Counted from the stretch's first letter, positions 40,187-53,774 are shown. The stretch is DNA of 64,000 nucleotides from Gymnopilus junonius (GCA_015501075.1 JADNYJ010000015.1:248001-312000); one strand, 5' to 3'. Notes: generated from the sequence alone by a model not told the origin. Translations and numbers: made by a program.

Positions 40187-41958
40187 TCATTGAGGTCGGC
40201 AGTCGGGTTCATCATCGTCGTCGTCGTCGTCGTCGTCATCCTCCCAGTCGTCATCATTTCCTTCGCCGAACTGCGATGCAAACCCTTGGTCAAAGAAGTT
40301 CTGGCTAGCCGGGAAAGACCGAGCACGCACATCGACAATGTCGCTCTCTTCAAAATCTGCCTCATCCACAACCTCGGGATGTGGTTCCACATCCAGCCGT
40401 TTGGGAGGAAGGACCGCTTCCACTGCCTGGGAAATCTCAAGTCACTCCTTGTGCTAAAGCGATGAGAAAAGAAATACCTTGACGTCTACAGTCTTCAGCC
40501 ATTGGTCGTCTGGCATCTCTACGTCAAATATGACATACAGGTCGCCTTTTTCATCCGGCCGTCGGTATACTGGCATGCCCTCTCCCCTAAGCACAATCGA
40601 ATCCTGAGGCTTGATGACTTTTCCAGGGGGCGTCGTTAACTTGACGCCTCTGCCGTCCAGGTGGGTGAGAATAATTCGTGAAAACCCGAGGAGAGCTTCC
40701 GATAATGTAATCGTGACATGCGTTAGAAGGTCGTCGCCAGAGCGCTCGAACGACTCGTGTGGGAGGACCTTCAGTAAGAATATTACATCACCAGCGGGGA
40801 TTCCAGGCTGAAAGTGGTGTAAGTAGACATTGCAGGACGTAAAAAATGTGTGAAGACCTGCTGATCTCCCGCACCAGCAAGGACAATTCGCTGACGATCT
40901 GCCATCCCTTTCTCAACAAATATCTCCTGGCGGGTCTTCTCTTTGATAGTCTTCTCCCCTTTGCACTTCTTACATCTAAGGTTGTAAATGTCATGCCAAG
41001 ATCACAAACCACATGCTAAAATCCAAACCTTTCTTTTTCTTTAAGCTTTTCGCCATGACCATGACAGTCAGTACATCTGGCCCTCGCCATACCATAGGCA
41101 CCCGAGGGTAGCTGCTTTCATTCAGTATTCAAAATGATGAAACAAACGTCAGTGTGTACTCACTCGTGTTTTGATACGAGTCCAACCTTGCCCATCGCAA
41201 GTTGAGCAAGGTTTAGGCTTAGCATTCCCGCGAGCACCAGACCTTCGAACGGAGGAGTTGAGATAAACAGTTTCTGTGACAGCAAAGAAACTACATTACC
41301 CTTTACATACCGCACATACGACTTCTTTCTCCATGTTCATTTTGATCGATTTGCCGTTGTAAAGGTCCTCCAAAGTCACTTCATGGGGTATGATAGAATC
41401 TTCCCCTTTGCCTCGCCGTGCGTCGGGTCCAAAGTCGAATCCAAACATTTGGCGACCAAAGAATTGAGCAAATATTTCTTCCGCCTCCATACCGTGTCCT
41501 CCACTACCTGGTCCCGAGAGACCTTCCATACCATGCGTATCATAGACAGCGCGTTTGTTTCCATCACTTAGAATTTCATAGCTAATGGAATGCACCACTT
41601 CATGAGAGTTGAAAATGTGATGCTAGAATGAATACAAACGCTGCAGCCATTTCTTGGAATTTTTGTCCAGCCTCCGGGTCATTGATGTTCTTATCCTAAT
41701 AACTCTTGTGAGTAGTCTCATCAAGCAGATGGGCGGGCAGGTAATACGTACTGGGTGGTGTTCTTTGGCCTTCCGCGTAGTAAGTTCGCAGCGGCAAAAT
41801 CATGTCTAATTGAAGTATACCTTTTTCCGGTAGGCTTTTTTGATGTCCTCTGTAAATTGGACATTGACTGGCGGAAACCCATAAAACACTTCAATACGCA
41901 CCTTCGGACGCATCGAAAGTAACGTCGAGAAGTTCATAGAGATGAGTCTCAACAGGCA
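40187..41958 (-). CDS. Type I DnaJ/Hsp40 co-chaperone (5' end unresolved)
   Basis: Hsp70 co-chaperone. The J-domain reads THLYELLDVTFDASEEDIKKAYRKKAKEHHPDKN across three small introns, with the HPD motif split by one. A Gly/Phe region (GLSGPGSGGHG), four CxxC zinc motifs (CAVC, CSTC, CTDC, CKKC) and two beta-barrel substrate domains (IPAGDVIFLLKVLPHESFER, EALLGFSRIILTHLDG) follow. The Asp-rich end (DDDWED then a run of Asp) stops at 40187. The tail resembles Xdj1/Ydj1-type proteins without a clear CaaX box. The exon at 41958 begins VPVETHLYELL. No ATG lies upstream until 42179, so the first exon or an indel is unresolved. Confidence 0.88.
40211..40246 (-). repeat. GAC/GAT trinucleotide repeat coding poly-Asp
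   Basis: TCG/TCA-unit array on the plus strand giving a run of about ten Asp near the DnaJ C-terminus. Confidence 0.85.
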
Positions 41959-42503
41959 CTTGAGGAATAAGTTAGATTAGAATTGAATGAATGGGCCTAC
42001 GCACTTCTGAATTCTTCCGAGTTGTACCACTCAAATTGAATCCAGGTATAAGAGACAAACTTGACAAGGACAGCGTACTATTCTAGACCAGAGATCGGCT
42101 TGGAAATTTTTAAGCGGAGCTCAATTCCTTTTTCCCTTGGATAATTTACGCTAGGTCTTGCAATCTCTACCCGAACCATCAAGTACCCGCCCACACCCGT
42201 TCAATTTGTAGAAACGCAGAGCCAAATTTGTGAGTAGTAGCATTCTTTCCCTTTGCATAGATGATGCTTCTTTTATCTTATCTACATTGTCTGACTGGTC
42301 AAACCAGACTCGACGAAAATTTTTATCCCTGATTTTTTGTTTTTTTTCCTCCTCCTTGTTACGAAGAGACAATACTAATCTCAGTTTTTTTTTGGCAGCT
42401 ATGTCTTAGTCGTTAAATAGTCGGTGGCCCTGCCGTCTTTTATATACAACTTACGAGCTATCCAAGAAGCCCTTGGCTGGCCCCTACCTGTATCTATTTA
42501 CAC
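41959..42503. promoter_or_regulatory. Divergent region, DnaJ / NSUN5
   Basis: Promoters of both genes lie here, and probably the missing first exon of DnaJ. The run of T at about 42337-42395 precedes the NSUN5 leader. Confidence 0.5.
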
Positions 42504-44377
42504 GATGAACTTCTATTTTGAAGCTGCCAAGACTCTGGACCGCCTCGATGCGAAAGAAGGATCTATCAAAGGCATTATTGCGACCCTACCTGAGAAAGAT
42601 AGGAAGAGGACAGCTGCCCTTGTTATCGAGACTTTAAAATGTAAGGTATCCAGTCACGAATTCTAAGACATTCAAAGTACAGATATGTTACGCAGTCAAG
42701 CCGGTCCTCTTGGAAGTTATCGAAAAAGCAAAGCTTATGAAGGAGGAGCGCAAACTCACATCAAAAACTCTTGCCCTTGTCCTGGTGCATGACCTTCTCC
42801 TGGCTCGCGGTATACAAGCGGGAGACGGGCCTATTAAGCAGGCTGTTCTACGCCACAAAACACGATTACACGGAGAGTTACAGAAACAAAAGATCAAGCG
42901 CGGAGTGACATCCAATGAACAATTGGCACAGAGCGGAGATGAAAGAGCAGGTGATTTTGTCCCTTATAGTGAAGGGAGTTAACCTCTAAACATCTTCTGA
43001 AGCGTCAATGCCACGTTACGTTCGTGTCAACACGGTCATCGGAACCACGGAAGATATCATCAAGGTCTTTGTTTCACGGGGGTATACTCTTTCCGATCCC
43101 TTTTCCTCTAGCAAGTGAGGAATGCCCATGAATATTGAAATATTAGGCCATTGACATTTCCCTCTGGCAGGAAAGGATTTCTGAAGGACCCACACGTACC
43201 TGATCTGTTATTATTCCACCCTTCGACCACATTTCAAGACGATGACCTCTACATTTCTGGCAAGATCATTCTGCAGGATAAAGCATCGTGCTTTCCAGCT
43301 GTAGTCCTTTCCCCTCCTGCTAGCGACAACAGTGTCGTAATCGACGCTACTGCAGCCCCGGGGAATAAGACCTCTCATCTTAGTGCCCTCATGAAAAACA
43401 AAGGAAAGGTTAGGATAACATCCTGAAACGTGATAGAGGTTGCTGAGACAGAATATCTTTAGTTATTTGCTTTTGAGCGTGACAGGAAAAGATTTTCCAC
43501 CCTCAAAATGATGCTTTCCAAAGCTGGATGTTCAAACACTGTTCCGATTAACGCCGACTTCCTCACTATAGATCCTCATGATACACAGTATTCCTCCGCC
43601 ACTCATATGTAAGGCAGCGGCAATGATGTTATCCTAACAGGGCTGAATCATGGTGTTATTACAGTCTCCTGGATCCTTCATGCAGTGGTTCTGGAATAGT
43701 TAATCGACTGGACCACTTACTTGAAGCAGGTAAGGTGGAAAAGGATTATCATCCGTTCATACAACCTAATGCTATTGGTTACCAGAAACTGAAGACGAAA
43801 CAGACAAAGATCAGCGTTTGGACAAGCTGGCGGCATTCCAACTGATGATGATTAAGCATGCCATGAGGTGTAAGTTGTTCGCTGTCTTTGAAATTTGCGT
43901 TCGAGGACCCCATCTCATCTGAACATATGGGGTTTGCCCTACACCCAGTTCCTAATGTGAAGAAAATCGTGTATTCGACGTGCAGTATTCATGCCACAGA
44001 GAACGAGCGTGTTGTGCGCAATGCGCTCAATTCTGAAGAAGCGCGGGCAGTAACATTTCGACTGGCCTCCCGTAATGAAGTCCTACCTACGTGGCAACGA
44101 CGAGGGTACCCCGATGAACTAGAGTCTCCAGGTGCCTCCTCATTTCTTTCGTTTCCCCGACCTGAAGGCTAGATTCACTTTCCTAGATGATGCATCATCC
44201 CTGATTCGATGTCTACCGGGCGAAGATGCCACCAATGGTTTCTTCGTGTCGTGTTTTGTGAAGCCTGGCAACTCTTTAACATCAAAAAGGAAGATGGACA
44301 TCGAAGGTGAAACAAGTGATCCACTTCTTCACAACCCTCGCAAAAAGAAACGCGCCAAAAGCAAGTCAAATAAATAA
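42504..44377 (+). CDS. RCM1: 25S rRNA cytosine-C5 methyltransferase (NSUN5/Rcm1)
   Basis: SAM-dependent RNA methyltransferase that makes m5C in the large-subunit rRNA, in the nucleolus. ATG 42504 ([15 protein letters not shown]) opens the conserved NSUN5 N-terminus. Later blocks: [29 protein letters not shown], the SAM motif [27 protein letters not shown], catalytic motif [10 protein letters not shown], motif [12 protein letters not shown] with the second catalytic Cys, and [11 protein letters not shown]. The C-terminus is a basic nucleolar-type tail ([12 protein letters not shown]). About nine introns, all GT-AG in my joins. Convergent with BBP. Confidence 0.93.
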
Positions 44378-44636
44378 ATGCTGACTAAAGCTATATTTTT
44401 TTTCCCTATGTGTGACAGAACATACACAGTGCTTAAGGTCATCGACAAGAAATATACCCTGCCTTGTGGTAACCCAGTAGAACAGTTTCATGATAAAACC
44501 TGTAATGTCAGAAGTATTCGGATGTTACTTTTGCTTGTTAATAAAAAAAGTTGGCGCTAGAGAGAAGGTTACAGGTAACACGGGTCAATAACCGACGAAG
44601 TTGGCGCTAGCTAATTTGCTCGGAGGCATTTAAGTG

Positions 44637-46497
44637 CTACAATGCTGTTAGAGGTGGGAATGCCAGAACGTCGTCAAAAGGATTAGCTGAGTTACTGTGC
44701 GTATTGGCCAGAATAATACTGCGAGTAGTTGGAATAATCTTGAGGTTGCTGATAGCCCCAGGATAGCCAGCCCACTGACCGCCTGCTCCATATCCCCCGG
44801 GCGTACCGTACCCGGATCCATAACCTGCTTGAGGGGGACGATAACCCTGTTGCTGACTGTTATTAGAAGGTTGTATCCATGATTCCGGCCTACGCCAAGG
44901 AGGGATGTTGGAGCCACCAGCCGTGATGTCGTGCCCCATGCTGGGTGCATCCCATGGTGACTTGCCTGTGTCACCTGAACCTGCATTTTCTCCTAATTCA
45001 GCCATAAGACTTGCATATTCAGAGTCAAATCCAGTTCTGTTAATGGAGGGTGAGGGTCCGCTTATGGTTACAGCCTGTGCGTTGGGATCTTTGTTGACAG
45101 TGCAATCCCGTGCCATGTGACCTGCGCTACCACAGACACGACAAATGATGTTAGCTGTGAAATTTCGCTGTTCTGGACAGTCGTATTTTCGATGCCCAAC
45201 ACCACCGCAATTCTGACAGATCTGATTCTCATCGTCACGAAGTGTTCCATTCAGGGCAGCCAATTCGCGCAATTGGTTTCGCTTGTGGTCGTTTTGCCCC
45301 TCGGGAGTCGACGCAGCCTGGAAGGATATTTAATGAAAATTTATTCACGTCAGGACAGAGGGACTTACAGTTTCAATAACTTTGTTGATCATCTTCACGC
45401 ATGCTGCAACCTTCTCATCTGTATCAGCAAGAACAAGGCAGTGAAGATCCTCTTCGGCGTCATCCGCGTATTGATCTGGGCGAGCCTTCCCTTCTTTTAC
45501 GCTGCCTTTACCGCGAATACTAATTTTTGCCCCACTTTCTCGCTCCATTTTCTTCAAACTGTTGCCACGAGGCCCAACAAGCAAGCCAAAGAAATTGATC
45601 TCTGGGAATTCCTTTACAGGAATGTAAACTTTGTCAGAGGGACGCTGAGAACGTTTCTGCTGATGATATTCCACGGGAGGACGGAAGTTAGGGTCGTTCT
45701 TCATAGCGCGGTCTACAAGTTTGATACGTTCATCTTCAAGCTTCTTGCGGTAGCGTACTTCACGCGTGTTTGTCCTCCGACCGTGAGCATCATATGTCGG
45801 CGGTGGAGAGGGTGATCTACGGTTTCAGATGAGTATATGCGTCAGAATCCCAAAAACACGAGACAAGCCTTTCGCGTTCTGGAGGAATGAAGTCATTCAG
45901 CCTAAGCTTACGGTTGATCTCTTCTAACCGAAGATGGATAGCATAGTTATCGAGCTGAGCTTGAGAGACACCTGCAGCGGAGATTGCTGTCGGCAAACCA
46001 GGGATCTCGGTTTTAGCCTCTCCCCAACGGCTACGCCTCTTGCGGGGAGCGTTAGGGTCAACTATGAAATGGGATGGTTAATTCAGAAATTTGGTTAGCA
46101 AATTGGTCAGCGTCAGCCAAATCATGATCAGATGCATCTCCAAGACAGAAATTTGCATACAACCTCGATAAGTTGACGGAGCGGTGCACGATGCAATGAA
46201 GTTAGATTGGCAAATCTCTTGATCGCTTACCTCTGGATTCTCCATTGACCGGCGACTCATCTCGACTGCGTTTTGGACTCTCCTCCTGATTGTAAGACTT
46301 CGGATATACAGACGGTGATGGCTGAGCGAGTTGAGGTGCAGGGGCATCATCTGCGGGTGCTGGACCAAAACGACGACGTTGGCCAAGCGGGACTGGTACA
46401 AACGGCAAAAAGAGGTCAGACTATACTTTCGGAGCAAAAAGAGTAGAAATATACCGTCATTTGTCCCAGTAATTTGGCGAGTTGCTGGCTTCCACAT
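44637..46497 (-). CDS. MSL5: Branchpoint-bridging protein BBP/SF1
   Basis: Splicing factor that binds the intron branch site with U2AF in the E complex. ATG 46497 ([14 protein letters not shown]) is followed by [10 protein letters not shown], the SF1 helix-hairpin ([26 protein letters not shown]) with the U2AF-interaction region, then the KH-QUA2 domain ([35 protein letters not shown]). Two CCHC knuckles ([14 protein letters not shown] and [14 protein letters not shown]) and a Gly/Gln/Tyr-rich tail follow. In the given frame the last 30 residues ([13 protein letters not shown]...) look foreign. One extra base at the 44756-44759 homopolymer would instead give a Tyr/Gln-rich end ([14 protein letters not shown]) stopping at 44692. 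Confidence 0.93.
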
Positions 46498-49067
46498 TTT
46501 TGAAAAGTATCCAGGAAAAGAGAGGTAAATCGTTGGAAGTAAGGAGCAGAGTCACGGAACTGAGGCGGACGTCCACGTTAGTCTGCTTTCAACTCCGCTG
46601 CTGACCAATCATCTTTGCCGATGACTCGCAGTCGCCTTTTCCGATTTGGGACTTGACCAATATCCTCCACTACTTTGCGCACTGTGGTCAGCTTTACTTC
46701 TGCCCCCATACCTGGCGTCTATTTCTCAAATGAGACATAGCACACAAAGGTGATTGAAAATATTTATCCTTTTATTTGCAGTTTTCTGGAAACTTCAGCA
46801 TACTACCTTGGCTTGCTACTACTTAAGTATATTGCGTCGAGACTCCGTCAGCCTCGAGCCTTCTTACGCAGCTTGCGTGTCAAACTTGAATAGAGATCCA
46901 TGATACTTGCTGCGCTTTAAAACCATACTTTCGGCCTCAAGGCTAGATTGTCTTTCCATTTCTACAACAAGTTTCGAGCCATTCTGTAGCTGCCGGGAGA
47001 GGAGATCCTCTATATAATACGCTTCCCGTCTGTACTACTCTATGATGCTTCCTAGAACCAGTGCACCAGAAGAAATCGGCCATCCTATAATCGCAAATAT
47101 CTGCACATTAGCTTCTCGTGCAGCACGACACTTATTTCTCGCGTGGTCTTATCATATTCATAAATCATTACCTATCGTGGACAAGTTGTGACGAGGAAGT
47201 ACAGGCCGACATCTGAATATGCGTCAGAAGCGTGGCCCCCTATCTTGACCAGATGGAACCCACTCCAATGACAGAACGGCTTGATTATCTCGCTAGTAGG
47301 AATGGACCGTTTCCTGGGTCTATTTATTCTCGTGGTATCGCGTCGCTGCTACGTCTCTGTACCCCATTTTCTGCCTAGCACCTAGCGGTGGGAAGGAAAT
47401 CGCTGGTGCTGACTGCATATTAACACTACTCTTTTGGAAGTACATACACAAACCCTCAGGCGACGCCTCATTGTTTTAAAGTCTTTTAAATAAATTGATG
47501 TCATTTTGACGTATGGAAAGAACAGGCCACGCACTTAACATGTTGAATCTTGCCATACTTATCAAAAGGGAAGTATTCAGGCACTCCTGTTACTTGGTTC
47601 CGTTGTGGATTTTTTCACAGGTGATTTACCATATGGTTGATGTCCGATGATATTCTGGGGTTGGAGATGGCCTATGGCAGCTTCTCGACGATACGCAGGA
47701 CTAGAATTATGTGTGTATATTGTGATTGGTTTCTGTGTTTTTCAGACATATTTATCCGTCGCTTTACTACCCAACAGCTTAAGAGGCCACATGATGATGT
47801 GCTTAGATCAAGGCATCGGATTAATTTATTCACCTCGCGTCGCGCTCGCGACTGTTCGAACCGGGAGATGCCTTGAGGGGTAAAGCCTGGTAAAGCCGCC
47901 CGGTTAGGTTTTGACTCCCGCTCGTCAAAGATAACCCATTCATATCCCAATAAAGGGATCCGTGGAACTGGACGGTGGACCGTCCGGATTCGGAGCTTGG
48001 GGATACTTGTATAAATTTTCTCCGCATTTTCACCTGCGATTAGAATATGCGATGAACTTGAAAGAGGTTGGAGTATGTGTTCAATGTGTTCAAATTGGCA
48101 TAAATATGCCTCCCAAAGGAACAGAAGACGGTGTCTTGTGTGAACAGTGGAACTAAGGGACCCGATAGATTAATGAGGAAATGGAGGGGTGTTGCTTTTT
48201 AAGTTTTAGTCGGTGCCAACCGATCATCCGGATTTAGGGGTTGCCCGAAAAGATAGCGGTCACGGTGTGACGAAGAGAATTATTTGCCGATCTGCAAACA
48301 AGATCTCGATTGTCAGCAGCAAACTCAAGCAAACTCACCGCATTTTCTGCAGCACAGCAGTGCATAATTTGCCCTAATTTGCCTTTTGCACCGCATAATC
48401 TCGCATAATGGTATGGGCGGATTTATGTTAGAGACGGAACGGCGATATTTAGAGTCGGCGGTGTACCTGATACGTTGCAAATTTCCGGACTGATTGCAGC
48501 AGACTGCAGTCAGGATACGTTCGATGTCTTCTTCCACCCTTCGTGACGAAGACACTACGACCGGGTCAGGAGGTATGTGTTGACTCCAAAATCGTGATCA
48601 ATAGATCTGGCCAGAGAGTTACTGTCGGCGAGCACTGCCAGCTTCAATTTCGGATTTTGATGTGATCGCACGTCATTGCTACCGACCGCCTGTGCACTTA
48701 TCTAGAGGCCGATACCTACAAATGATTAGATAGTGTAAAGTGTGTACTTGATTATAGGATGAAGAGACCTCTTTACATTCCTGTACAACTTGAATGTAAG
48801 CTTTGACCAAATGGATGGATCCATATAACCAGACTACTAGCTGTGCTTTATTTGCAAGATCCGGCTTATCATCTACTTATATGCAGTAGATACACTCAGG
48901 AGTTTTGAGATTTTGAAATTTGTGCCGTCTTATCACAAGACTGCAATATGGATAGTGGAGCTTCCAGAGATTTCCACAGATAATCTGATCTCCTTTTTTC
49001 ATATTTAAATGATGCTTCAGTCAGCATTGAAGGAATACTTTCCCCAACTTCTTCACGGCATTGCAGA
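46498..49067. other. Gene-poor 2.6 kb, no supported gene
   Basis: Short frames only (under 95 codons), many on both strands over the same bases. Composition is AT-richer from about 47,400 on. It may hold decayed transposon sequence next to the integrase-core gene, but I see no terminal repeats by eye. Confidence 0.5.
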
Positions 49068-50647
49068 ATGGTCAACAAGTCAGGAAAGAATCAGTATAAA
49101 AATTGCCGTGCGTCCTTAACAAGTCATACCAAATTTATCAGCTTATGTGATTTTCTAGCTCCGCGTAATTGTCCGGAGACGGCAAAAGTCCTTAGAGACT
49201 ACCACCGACAAGGTCTTACCAATGCCGATGAAATTGCAAGCCTTTTTGCTGCTGAGCACTCTGAACTTGGAACATTAAGGTCATCTTTTCTTCCTTCTTT
49301 TCAAACTATTCAGCAGTAACTCACATGTTTCCAGTGCACGTTCTGTTGCCCGGAGGAAGTCAGATCTTGGTCTGACTGGCAGTGGTCTGACTACGAAGAA
49401 CCTGCCCTTGACAGTCAAGCGCCAACTTGTATTGGACCAGATGAACCTCGATCCGTTAAGTCGAAAAGGTCCCAACACGATCCGTGAAAACATCCTCAAC
49501 AAGACTGGCACTTCTCTTACAAGGTAAGTATCTTTATTCATTGTTCTTGCTCTCCTTTTCTCATCCATTTATCAGAGATTTTGTGCGTGATGAGATGCGC
49601 CTGCATGACCCAGATGGCTTTGAGCTCCGGGAACCAACTGCTAAGAAAGTTCACCGTGAGCAGCTTACTGCACTTGGACCACATCATGAGTGGTCTGCAG
49701 ATGGCCATGACAAGCTTTCAACAATTGGGTTTCCAATATGGGCTGCACGGGACAAATGGGGTTCACAGTGGCTGGGTCTTTGGGTGCTCCCAAATAACAG
49801 ATGGAAATTGGCCATTGGTTTTCTTTATCTTAACCTGATTTACATCCTTGGTGGTATGCTTTTTTATGACTCTCATTTCATTCCAGTTATCATTAACTTA
49901 CTCATGACAGGCATGCCTTTTCAAAGTACAACAGATTGTGGATCGGAAACAATAACAATGTTTGGCCTAGCAGTTGCTTTGCGGTATGTGTTATTTGCTA
50001 TCATATTTATCTACCTGGCAACTGAGTAAGATTTTAAAGAGAGATTTTTTTTCCTGCTGTCCCACATGAAGAGCTTCCAGCCCACCGCTTTTTAAGGAGT
50101 GTCCACAATATAACGATTGAACAAGGCTGGAAGCGTCTTCGCTTGCAATGGGGTGATAACATCAAGGCATTTTATCTGGCAGGTGTTGCTGCATACAATT
50201 CTAATGATGTTGATCAATAGTACGTGCTGCTCTGCTTAAGTTTCTCTTATTCTTATATCTGCTTTCAGTAATCTTCATGAATGGCTCTGGCCTAAATTCA
50301 TCCAGCAAGACCTTGATGCATTGAGGGATGAGTATAATAATCACAAAACCCGCTATGACAAGAACAAGCTCTTACCATCTGGTGTCTCACCGAATGTTGC
50401 AATGGCTCTTTATCCACAGTATGGAGTTGAGAGTTATCTGATACCTGTTGACCGGAATGTTATACTCAAGTTGATGGCTGACATTGGGGGTGAGGATCTC
50501 ATTCGTTTTGTGAGTCGTGAATTTGAGGAGCGGGCAGAGGCTGTTTATGCATTTCTTGGATGTCCTCCTTTGGCAGCTGACACTATTTGGCCACTTTTCT
50601 GGAAGATGTTACCCTTCATACGCAATGCACCTGATGTAAACTCATAA
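49068..50647 (+). CDS. Integrase-core (DDE-type) protein, transposon-like
   Basis: Basidiomycete integrase-core family, probably from a mobile element. N-terminal helical part (ETAKVLRDYHRQGLTNADEI, SVARRKSDLGLTGSGL) could bind DNA. The catalytic core has HHEWSADGHDKL, IWAARDKWGSQWLGLWVLPN and STTDCGSETITMFG, which supply the expected Asp residues, then RFLRSVHNITIEQGWKRLR, EWLWPKFIQQDLDALRDEYN, KLLPSGVSPNVAMAL and GGEDLIRFVSREFEER. The frame is kept across about six GT-AG introns, with no internal stop left after splicing, so the gene looks intact. AT-rich codon use differs from the flanking housekeeping genes. The exact start is uncertain; the first in-frame ATG is used. Confidence 0.75.
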
Positions 50648-50746
50648 ATATAATAATGATTCAATTTGATTTGCCTACTACTTTAATATTAAATGAGGGG
50701 GGGTTTCTTATGACTACTGAGCACTGACTATTAGTTAAAATATTTG

Positions 50747-53700
50747 TTACTCCCAACCTTCACGGAGAGGATGAGAACGTCGAGGGATGGAATGAACAGA
50801 TTTACCATTCTGAGCTTCAACCTCTACTTCATTACCATTCTCAGCACTAGGAGCTGCAATGAGTGACTGGTCAAAGGTGCGGATATCGTCGAGGTCAGCC
50901 ATTCTACAAAATTTGTTGCATATATGTTGCTTAACAAATTTGTAGATTTGCGAAGGCCCCAAATCCCAATGACCTGAAGAAAATGACTTCAGCAGTAAAG
51001 AGTAAGTATTGGAAATGAAGCGTTTAGTCAGAAAGATTTCATACCGGTGTGTGGGCTTGTGGATCAAACAAAATGACAGTTTGATCTGGAAAATTGCCAG
51101 GATAAACAAGACCTGCGAGGCAATAGTCAATAATCAATATTGTTTCAAAATAGTAATGCATTTACCTTGAAGATCAGCAAAGAGGTATTGACCAGCACTA
51201 TCAACCAATGCGGAGTGGATGAAAGCATTAATAACTGCAGGAGTGCATATTTGTTATTTTCAATGTCAGTATTTCCAACAAAGCAAACTTCTTCATTCCC
51301 CTTTGCTCGTATATCAAGGAGTGGTGCTGCAAGAAAAGTGTTGAAGAGCATATTCTGTAACTGGTCTGCAGCTGCGCAGCCAAGGTTTTTGAGTGGTGGT
51401 ACCAACTGGCCTATAAAGGTGTCTGATTCTGAATGCCATTCTATACCTTAAGCGACTGATGAGTAATTAATGTCTAAGGAACATATAATGACATATCTTA
51501 CAAGGTATAAGGCTTGTTTGATATTCTGAGGCATGCCGAATGCGTTTTTAAAGTCTTCCAGGAAGTACTCTCCACGTCTAAGGAGTTTGAGCTCATCATG
51601 CAGGTCCGTCGAGTTTTGTGTATCAAATGTCCAGGAAGGGATGCCTTGAAAGATGGCATATTCCTTGCCACCAAGACGTCCCTAATTTACAATGAGTATG
51701 ACAGAACTGCAAGTTTAATGCTCAGACTCACTTTGAATGCATATTTCGACAGGCCTTTAGAGATGTAACCACCAACTGGTAGGCCCTCCTTGGCATGCTT
51801 CAACCAGCCATCAGCAATTTCAATATCTTCTAACTCATCACTGACAATCTCGCACATGCGACCAGTCTCGTCAAGTTCATAATCAAAGCGCGTGAATTGA
51901 AATGTCTCATATTCAAGCTTCTCGGCAGGACCGACTGTCGAGACTTGAGAGGCCCACTCTGCTCGGAATGCACTCCGATAGCGACTGGCAGGTGCAGTAA
52001 GCCCTAGGTCATACATGAGATCCTACTTTGAAAGGAAATATACTATATGTACCTTTAATTTTTCGAACTTTTCGCTTTGGCGGTGATGTAGCTGGTGCAG
52101 AGTTGGAACGCCTCTTGGAAACAGCAATCACATCAGCATCAGAGAAGTTGGCCTCCTCATCGATGGCTGGCTTCTAGAAGAGTGAGATAAAATCAATTCA
52201 GTGCATACTATAGTCAAATAGAAGATGAATAAATACCTTCTCCCAAGCCGTGAACCTCAGGATCAACTTGCGCTTGTTTTCTGTTGTTGGCGATAGTGTT
52301 CCCGATTTCTGAAGCTGGTTGAAGAGTTCGCCTACTGTGCCCAGTAGATATGAATCATCAATCTTTTGATTGTCACTACCTTGTACCAAACTAACTTCAA
52401 CAGATGAACTGGATATGAAGATGTCAGAACAAGGAGGAAGGTAAAGATAGGCTCGTACTCGTCTGTCAGAAAAGAGAGAAGAGGGCGCCGGTCCTCAGGA
52501 ATATCAAGGTAGGCCAGCTCGGCCTTGCGAAATAGATCTTTCAAGACATCTGTGGCCAGATGTCCAGAACTGAATGTCATCGCAAATTTATTTGCTTGAA
52601 GCTAATCACCATTTCAGCTACTTAACAGGAATGGAATGTTTGATGACACACCTTTTTGGCGACCCCAAGATTAAGAGGCCAGTAAAACAACACCACTTGA
52701 AACATTATATCATCACCCTTGTTCTGCTTGCGCATAGCGGCAGTCCTTGCGAGGATATTCTGTGAGGCTTGAGATTTGGTGGCCACAGAGTGAACTTTCT
52801 GATGAAGTCGACTCTGACTTGCTTGCCTTTCAAAAAAAGCGGCCGAATGGTGGATGTTTTGCGCAAGCAAATTTATGCCAGGGTCTACATGTGCAGTTGG
52901 ATTGGCTGCTTTAAATCATATGTCAGTTTCTAGAAAAGATACCCAAGTAAGATCTTACTGGTAATGTTGCTCTGGCGTTTCTTGCAAGGTGCACACAGGG
53001 GGTCCTTAAGAAAGCGCCAAATAACACCACATCCAGAACACTGGCCTTGACTCTGCAAAGTTAAGTATGAGTGAGAGTAATAAATGATGGTAAGCACAAA
53101 TTACGCACATCAACTTCTCCCCAACTGTCTTTAGGAAGGTTGGCTTTCTTCTGGCATGCCTGGCAATTGTCGGTGTCGAGGTATAGAAATGCTCGCGAAC
53201 ATCCCTGACAGTCAGGCATGGCGCAGTTCCCGAAAGAACCTGCTGGTAAGCACACTGCCTTTTATATTGTGGTCGCGGCTCTTTCAATGCATCTGCACTA
53301 AAAATCTGAAACACGAAGTTAACATGAAAATCTCGCAACACCAATTAGGAGGCATACCACAACTATGTATGAGGCAACGAAGCTGGCATTGAAGCTGGCA
53401 GTCCAAAAATAAACAACCATTAGATTGAAATTGGATTTTAATTGATTGAAAACGCACCCTGTAAGCCCAGGACATAGTGTTTCCTCAATGAAATAGGTTA
53501 TATGGGGGAGCCTTGTCTGATTTTCAACTATTGACCTGGATTTAATTGGAGGATTAGCATTAAGCATGCTGAATTCAAGAGTCAACCGTCGCATATATTG
53601 AGTCTGAGTGCGCATTGATTGACGTGCCTTAAAAGAGCCGACAACAATTTCAAATTGAGGTGATCATCATAGAAAGTGGCCGAATACCTTGGCAAATGTT

Positions 53701-53774
53701 GTATCTGTAGCCCATCTCAGGTCTCTCATCCTGGTTTGAATAGCTAAACTTGAGGCGAGCAACAGGTGGCGCAT
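50747..53774 (-). CDS. Alpha-type protein kinase (eEF2K/MHCK family)
   Basis: Atypical kinase of a family expanded in mushrooms. ATG 53774 (MRHLLLASSLAIQTRMRDLR) is followed by MRTQTQYMRRLTLEFSM and a Cys-rich ribbon (CSGCGVIWRFLKDPLCAPC). Low-complexity segments and a basic patch (SPPKRKVRKIKG) follow. The alpha-kinase core reads PVGGYISKGLSKYAFKGRLG, VDSAGQYLFADLQGLVYP, VILFDPQAHT, GHWDLGPSQIYKF and zinc-site VKQHICNKFC. The C-terminal tail is HPLREGWE. Catalytic-loop and zinc residues are present, so activity is plausible. Convergent with the integrase-core gene, stops 100 bp apart, in the same AT-rich island. Introns are many and short; edges outside the kinase core are approximate. Confidence 0.72.

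Noticed and set aside
41820..41925. Alternative DnaJ start MNFSTLLSMRPK reading through the first intron
   Set aside because: It would remove J-domain helix I, while the spliced frame gives THLYELLDVTFDASEEDIKKAY.
44548..44610. Direct repeat AAGTTGGCGCTAG, two copies 50 bp apart
   Set aside because: Only two short copies in a 3' flank; no associated element.
47854..47862. B-box-like GTTCGAACC
   Set aside because: No A-box 30-60 bp upstream. The motif is palindromic and can occur by chance.
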